DNA of 64,000 bases from Cladocopium goreaui (GCA_947184155.2 CAMXCT020000263.1:186001-250000); one strand, 5' to 3'; shown: positions 55,601 through 63,768, counted from the stretch's first letter. The notes: a model not told the origin generated them from the sequence alone. Translations and numbers: made by a program.

Positions 55601-55802
55601 TTTCCAATTGATTTTAGACATTCAGCCTTGTTTCTTTGAACTACATCTTCATACGAAGGGAGATTTCAGAGGGAAGTCCCTGAGATTGGTGATAAAGAGC
55701 ATGCCTGAGACATTTCAGGAGGTGCGGCAAGAGCAGGGCAGCACCAGAGAAAGTCTTACTAAGATGAGCGTTGAGACCTCAGTTGGAAGGTGCTTGGATT
55801 AA
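35742..55802 (+). CDS. Long coiled-coil protein gene, many small exons
   Basis: About twenty exons of 40-115 nt on one strand encode Leu/Glu/Gln/Lys-rich helical sequence with heptad-like spacing, for example LEAQQLELATVKKERNRLE, LAELVEKLREQQ, LRQLQQLTEKQVRQL, RLAQLEQRL and LELVQKQLQQF. Where two neighbours can be checked the phases agree (35830 to 35960, 37359 to 37981, 49702 to 51192), which supports one transcript. Most donors are GC-type. There is no catalytic motif, so the role is unknown; scaffold, cytoskeletal or motor-tail functions are typical of such proteins. It may extend left to 28.6 kb, or be two genes. The last exon candidate runs to TAA at 55800-55802, just before the retrotransposon. 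Confidence 0.5.
36822..36941. mobile_element. MITE family B copy with internal repeat
   Basis: TACCCTCTGGTAAACAAAC to ACAAATTACCAGAGGGTA; ATATGGAAAA is doubled in the left arm. Confidence 0.87.
37287..38636 (+). CDS. Coiled-coil gene: three exons with long heptads
   Basis: Exons 37287-37359 (VIQEHVKLLQDAQHQSLGQV, donor GCTGCT), 37981-38039 (SAAQSEELQKLSEEVQRHK) and 38523-38636 (LKEQLEAQQLELATVKKERN and on to HEITK, donor GCAGTA). The first join closes phase 1 to phase 2 exactly. These are the clearest coiled-coil segments in the window. Confidence 0.6.
37431..37549. mobile_element. MITE family B copy
   Basis: TACCCGGCCTGGTAAACG to ACAAATTACCAGAGGGTA. It begins 71 bases after the exon ending at 37359. 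Confidence 0.83.
38222..38350. repeat. Fold-back element with GGTGCAGGATTT arm
   Basis: GGAAAACCCGCACCAGTTGG at the left and CCACCTGGTGCAGGATTTCT at the right are partly inverted. It is related to the element at 3758-3860. Confidence 0.5.
38716..38850. repeat. (TA)n / (CATA)n tract
   Basis: TA runs pass into CATACATACATA in the intron after the exon at 38523. Confidence 0.85.
39960..40036 (+). CDS. Coiled-coil gene exon
   Basis: CTCGCAG is followed by ASVAKAREMAEELAELVEKL and REQQK. It is a clean amphipathic helix, and its first base phase follows the exon ending at 38636. The right boundary is approximate because no canonical donor was recognised. Confidence 0.6.
40044..40132. mobile_element. 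MITE family B copy, left end missing
   Basis: Only the arm GGAACATCACCATTTTTTAT and the right end TTTACCAGAGGGTA remain. The missing left end would overlap the exon ending at about 40036, so the element may have been trimmed by, or may form, the splice boundary. Confidence 0.7.
40142..40262. mobile_element. MITE family A copy
   Basis: CTGGTTGGTGGTGACTGGAA to TATACCACCAACCAG. It starts 9 bases after a family B copy ends. Confidence 0.9.
40263..41441. other. Intron-like sequence without a gene
   Basis: G/T/A-rich text with repeated GGGATTGATGGA and GATATGATATA words. No exon was supported between 40263 and 41441; the minus frame at 41177-41530 mirrors the next exon. Confidence 0.4.
41442..44527 (+). 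CDS. Coiled-coil gene: five exon candidates
   Basis: Exons 41442-41508 (MEKLELCHTEWQELDKSALL, donor GTGCAC), about 41717-41790 (VERFDTRLDKQGRVCKELQL), about 42149-42187 (NEKQLELQKLLQQ, donor GCCAAA), 43113-43167 (VTERAFAALEHTISQVHQ, donor GCAAGA) and 44469-44527 (HQAAAHELREELEGLKERM, donor GCTGGT). The second is the weakest, because its acceptor and phase do not fit its neighbour. Confidence 0.5.
41600..41687. mobile_element. MITE family B remnant
   Basis: Only the right half is recognisable, ending TTTAATTACCGGAGGGTA. The left end was not found. Confidence 0.45.
42970..43075. repeat. Palindrome with GGGGGTTTCCT arms
   Basis: GTGGGGGTTTCCTAAAATAG at the left mirrors CAGGAAACCCCCATG at the right. 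Similar ends appear near 36595-36640 and 43690-43815, again suggesting a dispersed fold-back family. Confidence 0.5.
43910..44260. repeat. Diverged palindromic repeat (TTTTACCCACAT arms)
   Basis: ATTATTTTACCCACATGATG is followed by CGATTGTTAATGATTGTATA. The same pair of words occurs at 49950-49985 and 50125-50170, so a compound repeat of about 150-300 bases is shared between the sites. Confidence 0.55.
44307..44413. mobile_element. MITE family B copy
   Basis: TGACCTCTGGTAAACTAAC to TGTTTACCAGAGGGTA. It ends 55 bases before the exon at 44469. Confidence 0.87.
44608..44718. mobile_element. MITE family B copy, TACCATCTGGTTA variant
   Basis: Same subfamily as 14024-14140, including TATTTCTATGGGCCAT in the right arm. 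It ends AAATAACCAGAGGGTA. Confidence 0.87.
44924..45000. repeat. Palindrome with TTGGTTTAAGGGAAA arms
   Basis: GGATTGGTTTAAGGGAAATT and TTTTCCCTTAAACCAATCC are inverted partners around GGGAAATCTATTGTTTCC. A partial copy is at 7943-7998. Confidence 0.7.
45360..46427 (+). pseudogene. Intronless family-92 glycosyltransferase-like (DUF23) copy, frameshifted
   Basis: Homology continues over about 1.07 kb without introns but changes frame. Frame 1 (to about 45686) holds YHSVACARDANVSS and KHMVEWLEFSLLHGVDHFFV. Frame 2 (about 45688-45995) holds WVIPSFDFDEYFHL, the acidic metal/nucleotide-sugar motif of GT92 enzymes, and is broken by TAG at 45772-45774. Frame 3 (about 45995-46427) holds YVYNVHVANDAWWHW and ISLNESIGYVHHYR before TAG. 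Family members transfer sugars in the secretory pathway. Two frameshifts and a stop argue for a pseudogene. A run of nine A follows the stop by 24 bases, consistent with a retrocopy. It lies between coiled-coil exons at 44469 and 47246, on the same strand. Confidence 0.65.
46460..47245. other. Intron-like sequence without a confirmed gene
   Basis: A minus frame (46544-46786) is open for 80 codons but has no recognised motif. The rest shows mixed composition without splice-framed open stretches. Confidence 0.35.
47246..49702 (+). CDS. Coiled-coil gene: four exons
   Basis: Exons 47246-47353 (WAEELRQLQQLTEKQVRQLG, donor GTTAGT), 48013-48065 (DVAQAELQAVRDTD, donor GCAAGT), 49091-49159 (AQQQRLAQLEQRLSDILLRP, donor GCGAGG) and 49622-49702 (ALRDELELVQKQLQQFSAEA, donor GTAGAT). 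All acceptors are CAG or GAG. The 48065 to 49091 phases do not match, so a small exon is probably missing between them. Confidence 0.62.
47650..47749. mobile_element. MITE family C copy, near consensus
   Basis: CCCATGACGGATCCATGGTG to GCAGCACCATGGATCCTATG and GG. It has the longest intact arms after the copy at 12703. Confidence 0.9.
48764..48960. repeat. Irregular tandem repeat, ATCCAACAATAGAATACAAT words
   Basis: The words CATCCAACAATAGAATACAA and TAATCCCTATTAATATCTAT recur three or four times at irregular spacing within the intron. Confidence 0.7.
49470..49560. repeat. (TA)n tract
   Basis: TA runs with GTATG and CTAG interruptions, about 60 bases before the exon at 49622. Confidence 0.85.
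49708..49854. mobile_element. MITE family B copy abutting an exon
   Basis: The left end (TAGCCTCTGGTGAACG) begins 5 bases after the exon ending at 49702, so the donor GTAGAT overlaps or touches the element. The interior carries a doubled ACCAT block, giving 147 bases. The right end is ATTACCGGAGGGTA. Confidence 0.83.
49890..50215. repeat. Compound palindromic repeat (TTTTACCCACATT arms)
   Basis: TTGATAAAACAATCACAAAC (about 50034) and GTTTATGATTGTTTTACCCA (about 50113) are inverted partners. The words CGATTGTTAATGATTGT and ATATGGTTAATCA occur twice within it. Confidence 0.6.
50216..51191. other. Intron-like sequence without a gene
   Basis: Diverged inverted repeats such as GGTAAATTAT...ATAATTTACC (50480 and 50571). 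No exon was supported. Confidence 0.35.
51192..53290 (+). CDS. Coiled-coil gene: four weaker exon candidates
   Basis: Exon 51192-51236 (VLKGKDQQRLGVKR then TGA) follows the 49702 exon in phase. It is either a terminal exon or splices before the stop. Further candidates: about 52030-52130 (VDLLSSASNRLHDLEASNMA), 52755-52799 (GELPRLHEPLGQHSQ or FTSRLDSTAR in another frame) and about 53242-53280 (QLNECKGEVEES). Composition and acceptors fit exons, but frames and donors are mostly unconfirmed. Confidence 0.4.
51552..51658. mobile_element. MITE family B copy, TTATTTAAC variant
   Basis: TACCCTCTGGTTATTTAAC to AAATAGCCAAAGGGTA. The 52534 copy shares the same inner sequence. Confidence 0.85.
52534..52638. 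mobile_element. MITE family B copy, TTATTTAAC variant
   Basis: TACCCTCTGGTTATTTAAC to TAAATAACCAGATGGTA. It is followed directly by a TA tract. A truncated left half (TACCCTCCGGTAATCAAAC) lies at about 52159-52190. Confidence 0.86.
52636..52684. repeat. (TA)n tract
   Basis: Alternating TA abutting the right end of a family B element. Confidence 0.85.
53790..53893. mobile_element. MITE family B copy, near consensus
   Basis: TACCCTCTGGTAAACTAACA to GTTAAATTACCAGAGGGTA; perfect 13-base ends. Confidence 0.92.
54036..54250. mobile_element. MITE family A copy interrupted by a family B copy
   Basis: The outer element has CTGGTTGGTGGTGACTGGAA at the left and ATTACCACCAACCAG at the right. Its GAGGGGTA is followed at once by the B element (54133-54236) instead of GGTTGAAACC. 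The A element is thus split near its right end. Confidence 0.93.
54133..54236. mobile_element. MITE family B copy nested in family A
   Basis: TACCCTCTGGTAAACTAACA to AAATTACCAGAGGGTA with perfect 13-base ends. TA is present at both edges of the insertion, consistent with a TA target duplication. It is almost identical to the copy at 53790. Confidence 0.93.
54801..55802 (+). CDS. Coiled-coil gene: last three exon candidates
   Basis: Exons 54801-54851 (GTQRSLSRAEAQLGEMQ, donor GCGCCT), 55425-55475 (GRVKELGTGYEELKSL) and 55719-55802 (EVRQEQGSTRESLTKMSVET to TAA). The first join is phase 0 to phase 0. The last exon may be the true end of the gene, because the copia element begins within about 200 bases. 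Confidence 0.5.
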
Positions 55803-56006
55803 TGGGGTGATTTTTGTTCATTTGTTCCAATAGGAAACCGCTGGTATTTTTTTTCAGGGATTTTTATTTACAGGTCCGAGCATAGATTCCCATTATAGGT
55901 CTGATCTGACAACTTGGAGGCATTTTTGATCAAGAAAAGGTGTGCGAAGTGCCTTTGGTTTAGAAGGGTTATGAGCCCAACATTGGGGCGCTGAACTCCG
56001 ACGGTC

Positions 56007-58579
56007 ATGGCGAGGTCCCTGTCGGTGCCATGCAGGGGACCGGGCAATGTCAATCCGTTCTACTCCGACAAGGTCCAAAGCGAACTCCGTCTTCAAGAAC
56101 TGAGGCCTGGAAATTTGCCTGCTGATGGAAGTGATGGCGAATCGTCCTTTTTAGCTCCTCTTTCTGGAAGTGCCGCTCAGAAGAATCCGGAAAGGCTGTT
56201 TGAACCTACTGGGAAGGGTCGTGGTGGAAGTGCTGCTGGAATGTTAGGCTCACTCCAATCTACAGAATATGGGAACAGCCGGATGATGTCTGAGGGTGAA
56301 ATGCCACGGGAGAGTGATAGCTTGAAAACAATGGGGCTGGTTCGTAGTCGTAATCAACAGAAAGTTCAACAGCATGGGTCTCCAGACGGACTTCAGAGAG
56401 CTTTGGAGGGGGAGATGGTGAACATGTTGCGCCAACAAAATTCGAAACTCATGGGCCAAACTGGAGAAAGGATCTATGGGTAAGCCTGCCTCGGGTATGG
56501 AGTCATCCCCATGGTCAGCACTGGATGGGTCGGCGGATAGCTCCAATGGCTTTGTTGGTACTCTTCCACCTGAACGGCATGGGAGACATGGAAGTAGGAC
56601 CCCAAGATCCAGGATACGTGATGCAGCGGTAAGGTCTGAGAAAAGAGATTCCAAAAAGTATACCCCCAACGGCACACGTGTCCCTGATGGTCCACCGCCT
56701 GACAGCAGGGAATTGCTGCCAGTGCCTCCGTTCCCAGTTCCGCCGATGGGTGGCCAGGATGGGGATATGAGTTTTGGCAGTGGGCTCTAATGACACTTGT
56801 GAGTCCAAGTCAAAGGTGAAAAATGGGGATGTAGCATGGAAGCCCCAAGAACCATGTGAAGGAAGTGGAATCCTTTCCCCAAGTGAGGCAAAACAGGTGT
56901 GGCTTGAACGTGAGGTGAGATCCCTCAAATCTGCACTTGACCGGGTTTCAATACCACCTATGTTACAACAATCAGAGTACTGGAATGCTGGTTTTGACAA
57001 TTGTGTCCCTGCAACTGGGTTGGGTCAGCATGCCACTGCCGTGCGAATGCCTGGTGATCCTTTTGGAGCATTTGGTGGAAGTGGAACTGACGCTCTTCGA
57101 GATCGGGCGTTGCATGGTGGAGGTGGGAATGACGACCTTCGGCATCGGGCTTTTGCATCTGCGCACTCGGTACCAGGAGGTGTTCGGGCAGCGTACACGC
57201 ACGGTGAACATCTTTGCCGCGATCGGGCACTGCATGAGCTTGGCGGACACCCTCAACAAGGTCGGGCTTCTGCAGCAGAGCTTGGTGAATTTTTTGAACG
57301 AGCTCGGGCACCGCATGCAGTGCTTGGTGATCAACATGGACAAGCTCGGGTTTCCAATGCAGCGCTTGGTGAACAATGTGGTCAAGATCGGGCTACATGA
57401 TGGCCTTTATGGACACAGTAGGGCTCAACACATGAGTGGGGACCGCATCCCAGCGCGGGAACTACATGATGGTGGTCGTGGCCGCTCTGGCACGCTTCCT
57501 GAACATGATGTGGGGGGAGGTGGAGTGGGAGAAGGAATGTCACGACTTCGAATGGATGGCATGTGGGGTGAGTCGACAGGTGGCATGAACACCAAAGGCG
57601 AATTGCCAGATCTTCCATCGTCGGCAACGCCACTGCAATTTGGAGATTGGCTTCACTTGAGCACCCCGGTGATGAAAGACATCAGCAGTGTTGCGGGATG
57701 GTGGTGGGAACGGACTCTCAGAGAGGCCAAGGTCTTCTACGAGGATTGGAAGCATAGCAGTCCGTTGCAGCGCATCCAGATTGTGCCGAAGCTTCCAGAT
57801 GAACTTCGAGAAGCCAGGTTCCAACGGACTGAGCAACGTGGCATCCAGATGCTCCTCAAAGCGTTGCCGGAGGTGGAACAACAGGCTTTGATCACAGACA
57901 GAGTGCTGTCCTCCACCGCAATCATCTACAGGTTGCTGGTGCGGTTTCAACCAGGTGGAGCGGTGGAGCAGGAGAAAAACAACTGCTCTTAAGCCAGCTG
58001 GCAGCGATCCTCAAGGGCAAGGACATCAACGAGATTGCAGCAGGGATCAGAAACTGGCGAAGGCACTATGGGCGGGCTCAGGAGGTGGATGCAACTCTCC
58101 CTGACGGAGTTCTTCTTTTGAAGGCCCTTGATGTGCTACTTGGGCAACATGATCCTCAGGCGGCTTTCCGATTGAGTCGGAGTCGGATGCAACTTCACCT
58201 AGATCAACAGCCAACCCATGAAAACTTGTGGGCTTTCTCACAGTGCCTGTTGGCCAAAGCAGAGACGTTGGTCTTGGTGCAAACATCAACCACCTCTACG
58301 ACAACAACGGTGCCCCTGAAGATCAAGCAGCTGGACGGCGATGTGAAATCCCCTGCAAAAGTTTCTGGTGGAGACCACAAGGGGAAACCAACTCCTATGG
58401 CTGACAAACCATGTCGTTACTTCCTGTCCGACACGGGCTGTAAGGCCGGGAAGGCCTGCAAATGGCAACATTCCTTCGAGACTGCGGAGGACAAAGCGGC
58501 CCGGTGTTGGGTATGTGGGGCAAAAGACCATCGCAAGAGCGACTGCAAGCTTCGCTCATCCACCAAAAAAGCCAAGTGA
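56007..58579 (+). pseudogene. copia gag with CCCH and CCHC zinc fingers, frameshifted
   Basis: The frame opens at ATG 56007 and includes NPFYSDKVQSELRLQELRP, a phrase typical of dinoflagellate copia gag. It shifts near 56476, 56780 and 57400. The gag core (WWWERTLREAKVFYEDW, and IQMLLKALPEVEQQALITDR) is at about 57640-57960. After one more shift near 57965 the frame runs to TGA at 58577-58579. It ends with a C-x8-C-x5-C-x3-H finger (CRYFLSDTGCKAGKACKWQH, 58413-58472) and a CCHC knuckle (CWVCGAKDHRKSDC, about 58504-58545). Gag packages the element RNA. Confidence 0.8.
57100..57400. repeat. About 42-bp imperfect tandem repeat inside gag
   Basis: GATCGGGC or GCTCGGGC starts each unit, followed by a GCATGCAGCGCTTGGTGAAC-like core. 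At least four units are clear (about 57219-57385), and looser ones extend left. 42 bases is 14 codons, so the array would preserve frame. Confidence 0.7.
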
Positions 58580-58706
58580 GCCATAATGCATCTTCTACTA
58601 CATCCACGACTGGCTCCTCTACCATGGGTGGCAAAGCGGGAGCTGCAGCAGCTGCAAAGGTGATGGCCGGAGCTGACTCGATGATGGATCCAATGTACCG
58701 CCTGAA

Positions 58707-59276
58707 GTGACCAACACGACAACAAGTGAAGGAAAAGGCGGAGGGAGTGAAAGTGGATCTTCCAGCAAGAACGACAAGACCACAGAGTTGTTGAGCGAGG
58801 CAACCCAACTTCTGAAGTCGCTGAGGATCCAACCCAAGCTCAAGGTCATGCAGATCTCTGCATTGAACCAAGCCGAGGACGATATGATCTTGTTGGATAG
58901 TGGGGCAACTCACGCTCTACGACCAGCTCACGATGAAGGTGAATGGATTCTTGGAGAGCCTACATCGGTGCAACTTGCGGACGGTGTGACGGACATGTTC
59001 AGGTTGAAGAAGGGCACCAAGATCTTGATCTCGAACCCTGCATCTCCGAGCAGATCTGCGATCATTCCCATGGGTGGACTAGCAGACTTGGACTTTGAGC
59101 TGCAGTGGAGGAATGGTCAATGCCGTTTGCAAGACGATGAGGGCCGAGAAGTTGAGGTGACAGTCCAAAATGGATGCCCGATGATCTCAAGGAGTGATGG
59201 CTTGAGAATCTTTCAGTGGCTGGAGCTTTTCTACGTCCATCAAAGACGGAAGTTGGCGGTGGTCAAGAGACGTTGA
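58707..59276 (+). pseudogene. copia protease region
   Basis: The frame carries ILLDSGATHALRPAH at about 58885-58930. DSGA with the following ALR is the aspartic-protease active site of copia elements, and a later IIPMGGLADLDFEL suits the second strand of the fold. The protease matures the polyprotein. The frame breaks near 59210, and the next piece (59216-59404) contains KEIFPDLEEEVVMKIVPDL. Confidence 0.78.
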
Positions 59277-59403
59277 TGGCTGATCACAACTTGGTCGACA
59301 AAAGGACCCTTGATGCAGAGGTTGCGCTGACAATGAAGGTCAAGGAGATCTTTCCTGATCTTGAGGAGGAAGTGGTGATGAAAATCGTTCCAGACTTGAT
59401 CAG

Positions 59404-60100
59404 GTGAAGGCCGAGAACTTTGGAGAACTTCTCCCATGGAATCGCCACAAAAGGCGGAGACTCCTCAAGGCCAAACACATAGTGCTCCATATCTTTTCAG
59501 GAGCGGTCCACAAGTACTGGGAAGAACGGTGCTCAAATGGGTCAACTGAAGTGCTATATATAGACCTTCAAGGACCAGTCCCAGCGAACCTGCACGACAA
59601 GAATGTGTATGCGTACCTGGTGTCACTATGTGCAACAGGACGAGTTCGTGCAGTGGTGTTGGGGCCCCCATGCAGAACGGTTTCATCTTTGAGGTATCAG
59701 GGAGATGGTGGTCCGGGTGTTCTTCGTGATGATGCGAACCCGTACGGGAGGCCTGACTTGGCTCCGTCCATCTGACATGGGCTTGGTGGAGGGTGATGTC
59801 ACACTCTGGTTTCGAGGCCTGTCGCTGTTCATCTTGGCGGAGGATGTACGTGAGCAACAAGGCTCACCAACACAGCTGGTTCTAGGACAACCTGAAGACC
59901 CAGCAAGGTATCGGAAGACCCAGGATGTTGAGCAGCACCACTACTTCTCCGTGTTTCGAACCAGAGAATGGCAATAGTTCCAAAACCACTTTGGCATCAA
60001 TATGATCCACGTCGACCAGCACCCCATGGGTCACAAGAAGAGGAAACCAACAACTATTGCGACCAATATGCTGGAACTGCTGGAGCTCAACGGCATACGT
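59404..60100 (+). pseudogene. Cytosine-methyltransferase-like segment in the copia polyprotein
   Basis: Between protease and integrase lies a segment with motifs in methyltransferase order: VLHIFSG (motif I-like), EVLYIDLQG (motif II-like), VVLGPPCRTVSS (motif IV-like Pro-Cys), LVLGQPEDPARY (where ENP/ENV would stand) and MGHKKRKPTTIATNM (a Gly...Lys-Pro-Thr motif). The order and GPPC resemble C5 cytosine methyltransferases; homology is an inference. Frame changes at about 59700 and 59975 disable this copy. Capture of cytosine methyltransferases by retrotransposons has been reported for Symbiodinium; whether this is that lineage is not decided. Confidence 0.5.
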
Positions 60101-60289
60101 GGGGAGCCAGAGAATGAGCAGAAAGCTTTTGAGGCCTTCAGATGTATGTCTTTGCAACAGCGCATCCAAGAGTCGAAAACGTGGGCAACTTTGGCTCCTG
60201 GTTTGAAGGAGGCAATTGCGACAGCACTGAACAGGCACATCCAACGGTTGATGGGTGAACTTGAGGCGACGACTCAACCAGCAATGCGA

Positions 60290-62035
60290 CCTTTGAATCG
60301 TGTGGCCCTTGAAGCCTGGAAAAACCACTTCCTGAACGACCACTTGCCAGCTCGACGAGATTGTGCCCAATGCATTAGAGCCCAGGCTAGATCAAGACCT
60401 CATCAAAAGGTGATGCATCCAGAGGCCTACACGCTGTCAGTGGACTTGTCTGGAAGGATGACAGCCGGCCAAGATCAAGAACATCAACGACGAAAGTACT
60501 TGATGGTAGCATGCTACACCTTTCCAGTTACTGGTCATGGGCGGCCTCTTGTCAACCCACCTGGAGCTCCAAGTGATGAACAAGACCATCCTCTGCCGGC
60601 GATGGACTTATCCGGAGGGGAAGGTACTGCTGCGAATCCTCTGCCGTCGATGGACTTACACGGAGGGGAGGGCTCAGCAAATCACGATGGAGTTCATGAT
60701 AGTGATGAGGTGTTCATGGATGATGAGGGTGACCAGCCACCAGAGCCAGAAGATCCTCGAGAACTTCCAGAGCCGGATGATCCACTGTGTGAAGAAGCTC
60801 CGCTACCAGCTGCATCTGATGGACCCAGAGAAGATGCGATGCGGGGGGCCGATGAAGTGTGGCACAAAATGATCGAGGAGGCAACAAATGTGGGAGTCAA
60901 GAACTTGACGTTCGTTGAGCTTCTGAGCTCACGATCTGTGAGCGAGGTGATGCCAGCATTGGCTCGAATCCACGCCCGGGCTCCCTGTACTACGTCTTCA
61001 CTGTGACAGAGCAAGGGAATTAGTGGTGGCACCGGTACCTCGTTGGACGTTGGATTCATCACGACGCTCACCTCAGGATCTATCTACAAGAGCAATGGCC
61101 GCGTGGAGTCGGAGCGAAGCGAGCCATCAAAACCATCATCTCCGCTGGGTTGTGCCCCTCAGAGTTTGGCCGTTGGCCGCGAGACACATCGGGGAGAGAC
61201 GGTTGCGCAACCAGCTGAAGGGTATCGGGTGGCCTGCCTCTCCAATGCTGCGGTTTGGCAGCAAGGCCTTTGCACTTCGAAAGTCATGGCAAGAGCGCTA
61301 CCAGGACTGGAGAGACGCCCGAGAATGGGGCCTGACAAGTTTTCCTCTTTGACTACAACCAGCTACTATGTGCGATCTCTCAACACTGGCAGGTTCTTCT
61401 ACACCGATGATGTGGTTCAACCACCTGCTGATGCACTGCAGGAACTTCCAGGAGACCAGCCAGTGATCCACTTGGAGGAACGTGGTGAACGTGCATCTCC
61501 ACCAACTTGGTCCGGCGTGCCCAGTCGCCGTTTGCGGAGCAAAACTACTGTTCCTGCAATTTCGATGGTGTACATCGAGGGGGAGGACCAGGGTCAAACA
61601 AACCCCAAAAGTGGATCGGACTCTTGTTATCATGTTCCTGAATGGTTGCAACCACATTTTGAGTTGGAAAGTATAACGGGTAGTGACGAAGAAAGTTGGT
61701 CCCTGAAAACTGACTCCGAAGAGACCTCAGCAAGCTCCCATGATCGGACACCGTCGATGCAGTCCGACATTGAAGAGCCTGGAGGAGGGGATGTGGAGGA
61801 GGCGCCTAATGACTGTGCTGGTGGCGCACACCCGGTGGCCTCAAACATGACAGGGACGGCGGTGCTCCGGTGTCTTCACAACAACTTGACTGAGTATATC
61901 AAGACGGAGTATGAGAAGTTGGATGCCACGACTGAGGAGCAATCAATGTGGATTGGCGCATTGGCTGAAGCTATCACCATGAAAATGATGGTTGAGCACC
62001 AGCTTCAAGACCCTCAAGATCCCTCAAGGTTGTGA
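60290..62035 (+). pseudogene. copia integrase and variable linker, frameshifted
   Basis: A His/Cys segment (NHFLNDHLPARRDCAQC, about 60328-60378) precedes AYTLSVDLSG, whose Asp is the likely first catalytic residue. PVPRWTLD and ITTLTSGS at 61020-61070, then SNGRVES with the likely catalytic Glu, are in different frames. The conserved WPLAARHIGERRLR follows at about 61172-61213. Integrase inserts the cDNA. A 48-bp near-repeat (LPAMDLSGGEG / LPSMDLHGGEG) occurs at 60590-60675. An acidic Ser-rich linker (61660-61800) leads to the reverse transcriptase. Confidence 0.75.
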
Positions 62036-63110
62036 AACACAACGGACGCTGGAGAAGTTGGACCAGGAGTTTTTGGTAACAAAAACCATCAGCAACACTG
62101 AAGTGTGGTCAAACTTAGAGGCATGGCAACCATCGATCCAGGCCGAATACAACCAGCTAGTCAATAGAAAACAAGCTGTGAAACAGATCACAAAGACGGA
62201 GCTGCAGCAGCTGGCCCAACAACGTGGACTGCCGATCGAGGTGTTGCCGGGCAAGATGGTTCACACTAGAAAAGCTGGCATCGGGGCTTACAGAAGCCGA
62301 GCAGTGTTCTGTGGGAATTATGAAGCTCCAGACAATGCTGAGCACCAGATGCCAATCAGGTGAGGACGATGCTACGTCTTGGAGCTCTCAACAAGTAGAG
62401 GTGTGGCTGCACTGACATACGTACGGCGTTCCTCAATGCCCCTAGAAGGGAAAACAACAAGCTGCTGGCTATGGAGATCCCAACAGTCTTCAAAAAGCTT
62501 GGACTTGCAGAAGGGCATCACATTTGGCTGATCGACAAAGCGCTGTATGTACTTACGAGTTCACCACGTGATTGGGGCCTACATCGAGATGAGACGGTTC
62601 CGAAGATCACATGGGAACGAGAGCGCGATGGACGCCAAGTGAAAGGTGCTTTCAAGAAGACTCCAGATGAAAACATGTGGAGAATGGAGGAGGTAGACTG
62701 TGAGAGTGGCAACACGATGTGGTCGGGCCTTATGTCGATCTATGTCGACGACTTGCTCTTTGTTGCTGAAGATGGAGCAATTGATGCAGCAACATCGGCA
62801 ATTGAAAAGACATGGGCGATCTCAGCAGTGGAGAAAACGGGGGAGGGCATGGTGAAATACTGTGGTTTTGAAATAGAAGCGATGTCTGAGGGTGGCTTTA
62901 AGATCTCTCAGAACAAGTATGAGCTCGAGATGCTTCAAAGATGGAACATCACCAAGGCCACAGATGTTCCCAACTATCGCATCAATGAAGATGACGATAC
63001 ACCCTCCGACCCTGTAGAGCCTCAACAGATCAAACAAGCCCACTCGGTTACTGGTGCACTGCTATGGTTGGCAACGAGAACAAGACCTGACTTATCAGTT
63101 GGAGTTGCCA
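62012..63110 (+). pseudogene. copia reverse transcriptase
   Basis: EYNQLVNRKQAVKQI and MVHTRKAG, then TDIRTAFLNAP (about 62416-62448) are followed by IWLIDKALYVLTSSPRDWGL and the catalytic MSIYVDDLLF at about 62732-62760. A shift near 62365 and a TAG at 62396-62398 interrupt it. The YVDD box is intact. In most relatives the LTSSP Val position is Gly (ALYGL), so KALYVL is a substitution. Confidence 0.85.
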
Positions 63111-63520
63111 CAGTTTGCCGTCTTGCAACAAGAAATCCAGTTCGAGCTGTTGAAGTTGGGTTGGCGTTGATGGAATACGTCAAGGGGAACCCTGGCGGAC
63201 TGTTTTATACAGAAGGTGTTCCAGGAAAAGAACCAGCTGCAGATTGCACGACTTCCACTTCTACTAGAAGTGATGGCGGATATCGCCTTTGGCATTGGGA
63301 CGAAACACAGGAGCACTCAGGGCATTGCAACGTTTCTGGGTGGATGCATCATCAGCTGGAATACATCAACCCAGCCCTTCGTCACACACTCAACGGCGGA
63401 GAGCGAACTGGTGTATACTGTGATGCTTTGAATGTGGGTAGGTCAACGGAGGCCATACTATGTTCAATGCTGGGTGAAAGCCCTGGAAATTCCAAAATTT
63501 AGAGGGTCATCTATGGCGAC
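63025..63520 (+). pseudogene. copia RNase H
   Basis: HSVTGALLWLATRTRPDLSV leads into the RNase H domain. After a shift near 63215, DIAFGIG, CIISWNTSTQPFVTHSTAES (with the catalytic Glu of STAESEL) and then, in another frame, ALNVGRSTEAILCSMLGESP follow. It degrades RNA in the RNA/DNA hybrid during element replication. Two frame changes show decay. Confidence 0.82.
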
Positions 63521-63768
63521 AAATACGGTGGCATCAAAAGCTGTACGAGTTTTTGCCTGAAGCGATTGCAGCGTACATCGCACCACCAGGACGAGGGTAG
63601 TCATCAAAGGTCTTCTGAAGAGTCTGCAAGAGACAATGCATCGGTGAAACTGGAACATGTGGAACGATCAACACCATCGAAGAGATCTACGTCTTTGAGT
63701 ATCCAGATCACCAAAGGATTGCGAGATGATGCAACTGCGGTGATCTCAGGCAGTCTTGGGCAGGCTGC

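Noticed and set aside
55800-56006. A left LTR for the copia element
   Set aside because: No TG...CA-bounded segment repeated at the other end can be shown inside the window, and no primer-binding site complementary to a tRNA end was recognised.
56937-57400. An alternative gag frame with leucine-rich sequence (GHCMSLADTLNKVGLL)
   Set aside because: It reads the 42-bp repeat in another phase; either phase could be ancestral, so no separate protein is claimed.
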